Shown: piece after piece, positions 5,784 through 5,997 of the stretch | How positions within the stretch are numbered: position 1 is the first letter of the stretch | How the letters are laid out: each line of letters begins with the position of its first letter | Origin: Sediminibacterium sp. | Lineage (GTDB): Bacteria > Bacteroidota > Bacteroidia > Chitinophagales > Chitinophagaceae | NCBI GenBank assembly: GCA_028288645.1 | Contig: JAQBNJ010000419.1 | Span: 1 to 5,997 of the forward strand | Length of the DNA: 5,997 nt | Direction: 5' to 3' | Position numbers and translations under genes: made by a program | Notes under the pieces: generated by a model | Told to the model about the DNA's origin: nothing | What the model saw: the letters and a program-made list of their open reading frames with translations, nothing else | Database searches by the model: none

Positions 5784-5871
5784 CTTCAATGCCGGCATGC
5801 TGTCAGACTGCTTCTCCCGCAGTGATCCAACACTTCAACATTGAACATTCCTTGTTCAGTGTTCAATATTC
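5740..5871. repeat. Long inverted repeat formed by two heptad arrays
   Basis: Positions 5740-5764 and 5847-5871 are perfect reverse complements over 25 bp. Inside them, 5761-5780 and 5831-5850 pair with about three mismatches, giving arms of roughly 41 bp around a 50-bp loop. The loop contains TGCCGGCA and a small ACTGC/GCAGT hairpin. A 6-bp hairpin, TTGAAG with CTTCAA (5773-5789), lies at the left arm-loop boundary. It separates two minus-strand genes and would fold strongly in a read-through transcript. Confidence 0.85.
5828..5869 (-). repeat. Heptanucleotide array, GA type, after the stop codon of the right-end gene
   Basis: On the minus strand from 5869 down: ATATTGA, ACACTGA, ACAAGGA, ATGTTCA, ATGTTGA, AGTGTTG. 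The gene-end junction reads TAGGGAATATTGAACA, the same as at the ABC-F stop codon. Compared with the other arrays, changes fall within units and the 7-bp register is kept. Confidence 0.82.
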
Positions 5872-5872
5872 C

Positions 5873-5997
5873 CTACTCCGCCATCATCCCTTTCACAAAA
5901 TCACTCACCAAATAACTGATCATTTTACCGGTACTGCTATTTGTTCTGCCATCCGCTAACTGTGTAGCACCTTCACAGATATGTAAATATGCAACCT
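5873..5997 (-). CDS. C-terminus of an unidentified protein (partial, cut by window edge)
   Basis: An open minus-strand frame enters from the right edge and ends at TAG (5875-5873). It gives 40 residues, beginning VAYLHICEGATQL and including TGKMISYLVSDFVKGMMAE. The pattern YLHICEGA, a short Asp/Gly/Asn-rich loop and an amphipathic C-terminal helix looks like the end of a globular cytoplasmic enzyme. The combination faintly recalls C-termini of some arginase/ureohydrolase-like proteins of Bacteroidota, but this is memory of a pattern, not a demonstrated match. The coding call is supported by the open frame, the plausible residue composition and the heptad array starting at its stop, as at two other genes here. 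Confidence 0.65.
   Translation of the reverse strand, partial: VAYLHICEGATQLADGRTNSSTGKMISYLVSDFVKGMMAE

Overview
The window looks like chromosomal DNA of a member of the Bacteroidota, most likely the Chitinophagaceae or a near relative. This rests on the protein families (a stand-alone DUF3347 lipoprotein, a lipoprotein beginning C-x-KEYSYEGG, a TlpA-like protein with a long N-terminal extension), on two TAnnTTTG-type -7 promoter elements, and on the lack of clear Shine-Dalgarno sequences. No tRNA, rRNA, CRISPR array, transposase or integrase gene is visible.

Layout. Positions 1-71 (minus) are the first 23 codons of a secreted protein cut by the window edge. Positions 152-730 (minus) encode a 192-aa DUF3347 lipoprotein, possibly linked to metal handling. 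An 85-bp divergent promoter region follows. Positions 816-2783 (plus) are an ABC-F ATPase gene of 656 codons, complete except for one in-frame TGA at codon 93. The 337-bp gap 2784-3120 is packed with repeats: a heptanucleotide array, a 19-bp perfect inverted repeat, a second copy of the last 42 bp of the ABC-F gene, and a two-hairpin element. Positions 3121-4833 (plus) encode a 570-aa exported protein with a C-terminal thioredoxin fold (WCAPC). A 64-bp gap with a second two-hairpin element separates it from a convergent 267-aa lipoprotein gene at 4898-5701 (minus), built from two tandem beta-rich units. Positions 5702-5872 hold heptad arrays forming a long inverted repeat. Positions 5873-5997 (minus) are the last 40 codons of a further gene that I cannot name securely.

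The genes do not form one obvious pathway. Most encode cell-envelope or exported proteins, beside one cytoplasmic translation factor.

The most notable content is intergenic. Short arrays with a strict 7-bp period begin at the stop codon of three different genes, in the orientation of each gene. A two-hairpin element sharing the core GATACAAGTCA occurs twice. The ABC-F gene tail is duplicated with only silent differences in its last 42 bp, as would be expected if a small element inserted at the gene's 3' end and brought its own replacement tail.
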